Below are positions 5,409 through 5,902 of a stretch of 5,902 nt of DNA, piece by piece. This stretch comes from an uncultured Lachnospiraceae bacterium (GTDB lineage: Bacteria > Bacillota > Clostridia > Lachnospirales > Lachnospiraceae), in assembly GCA_910586405.1 (NCBI GenBank), contig CAJUII010000149.1:1-5902 (forward strand), read 5' to 3'. Made by a program: the position numbers and the translations under genes. The notes beneath the pieces are model-generated. The model saw nothing but the letters and a program-made list of their open reading frames with translations, had not been told where the DNA came from and did not search any database. How positions within the stretch are numbered: the stretch's first letter is position 1; every line of letters begins with the position of its first letter.

Positions 5409-5867
5409 TTGGTCATGCTCAAGAATATGCTGGAGAAGTCCGTCACAGCCTTCCATGATATCCTTGTAGGTGGTGTCAAAATCTCCGGTATACCAAGGGT
5501 CTGCTACATCTCTGCCAGAACCGGCAAAGGTGAGTAGTTTATAGATTTTGCTCTCGCTGTCACCGCCTGCGATGCGGGTCATATTGCGGATATTGGCGGT
5601 ATCCATACCGATCAGATAGTCATACGCTGCGTAATCCTGTGCCGTCATCTGAACTGCGCGGTGCGGAATCAGCGGTATTTTGACCTCTCTTAATTTGTTC
5701 ACTGTGCCGTAGTGGGGCGGATTGCCAATCTCCTCGCGGCTGGTGGCAGCAGAGTTGATGTAAAAGGCGCTTTCCAGTTTTTTTCGTTTTACGAGGTGTG
5801 TCATGACACTCTCAGCCATGGTGCTGCGGCAGATATTGCCGTGGCAGACAAATAATATTTTTATCAT
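5400..5867 (-). CDS. Low-molecular-weight protein tyrosine phosphatase
   Basis: This 155-residue cytoplasmic phosphatase hydrolyses phosphotyrosine (or phosphoarginine in some Bacillota relatives such as YwlE) on proteins. The N-terminal P-loop CHGNICRS (residues 8-15) holds the nucleophile Cys8 and the phosphate-binding Arg14. The general acid lies in ADPWY (Asp123), at the expected distance for the family. The length matches single-domain LMW-PTPs and the frame is intact. An AAAGGA ribosome binding site (plus 5878-5883) lies 10 nt upstream of the ATG at 5867; the promoter is outside or at the right edge. The gene converges on the ATPase, with 23 nt between the stop codons. No tyrosine kinase or capsule gene is in view, so the target is unknown. 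The residue after the Cys8-His9-Gly10 turn is Asn11, not the Thr of YwlE-type arginine phosphatases, so tyrosine phosphatase is the better call. Confidence 0.95.
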   Translation of the reverse strand: MIKILFVCHGNICRSTMAESVMTHLVKRKKLESAFYINSAATSREEIGNPPHYGTVNKLREVKIPLIPHRAVQMTAQDYAAYDYLIGMDTANIRNMTRIAGGDSESKIYKLLTFAGSGRDVADPWYTGDFDTTYKDIMEGCDGLLQHILEHDQLN

Positions 5868-5902
5868 CTTGGATTTATCCTTTCATAAGCCTTTAAACCT
5901 TG

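Noticed and set aside
5400..5867. Arsenate reductase or YwlE-type arginine phosphatase instead of a tyrosine phosphatase
   Set aside because: The P-loop CHGNICRS with ADPWY is the standard tyrosine phosphatase signature. The extra cysteines of arsenate reductase are absent, and position 11 is Asn rather than Thr.

Overview
The window looks like chromosomal DNA of an anaerobic Gram-positive bacterium of the class Clostridia, most likely Lachnospiraceae-like. This is inferred from moderate GC, strong AGGAGG-type ribosome binding sites, ATG starts and the style of the proteins. No mobile-element, phage structural, CRISPR, tRNA or rRNA feature was seen.

Layout. (1) Positions 1-308, minus strand: the 5' part of a gene for a small exported protein of unknown function; the gene runs off the left edge. 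(2) Positions 309-496: a divergent intergenic region with a promoter-like element for each direction and an inverted repeat over the plus-strand -10 region. (3) Positions 497-4127, plus strand: the core of the window, four genes in the order small subunit, large subunit, small subunit, large subunit. They encode two complete, diverged two-subunit hydro-lyases of the aconitase / 3-isopropylmalate dehydratase (LeuCD, HacAB, DmdAB) superfamily. A structured 102-nt spacer separates the pairs, and a strong intrinsic terminator (4169-4216) ends the unit. (4) Positions 4270-5376, plus strand: a stand-alone AAA+ ATPase with its own ribosome binding site, ending in a hairpin that contains its stop codon. 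(5) Positions 5400-5867, minus strand and convergent: a low-molecular-weight protein tyrosine phosphatase.

How the genes may work together. Each large subunit carries the three [4Fe-4S] cysteines and most substrate residues. Each small subunit supplies the swivel domain with the catalytic GSSRE motif. Each pair should therefore form one enzyme that adds, removes or moves water on a 2-hydroxy di- or tricarboxylate. The second pair keeps all canonical motifs and could be an isopropylmalate/citramalate-type isomerase. The first pair has changes at cluster-adjacent positions and a different substrate loop, so it probably acts on a different substrate. No leuA, leuB, ilv gene or T-box leader is in view, so a leucine-biosynthesis role is not established; a paired catabolic role (for example on a branched or methylated malate) is equally possible. 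The ATPase and phosphatase show no functional link to the operon.
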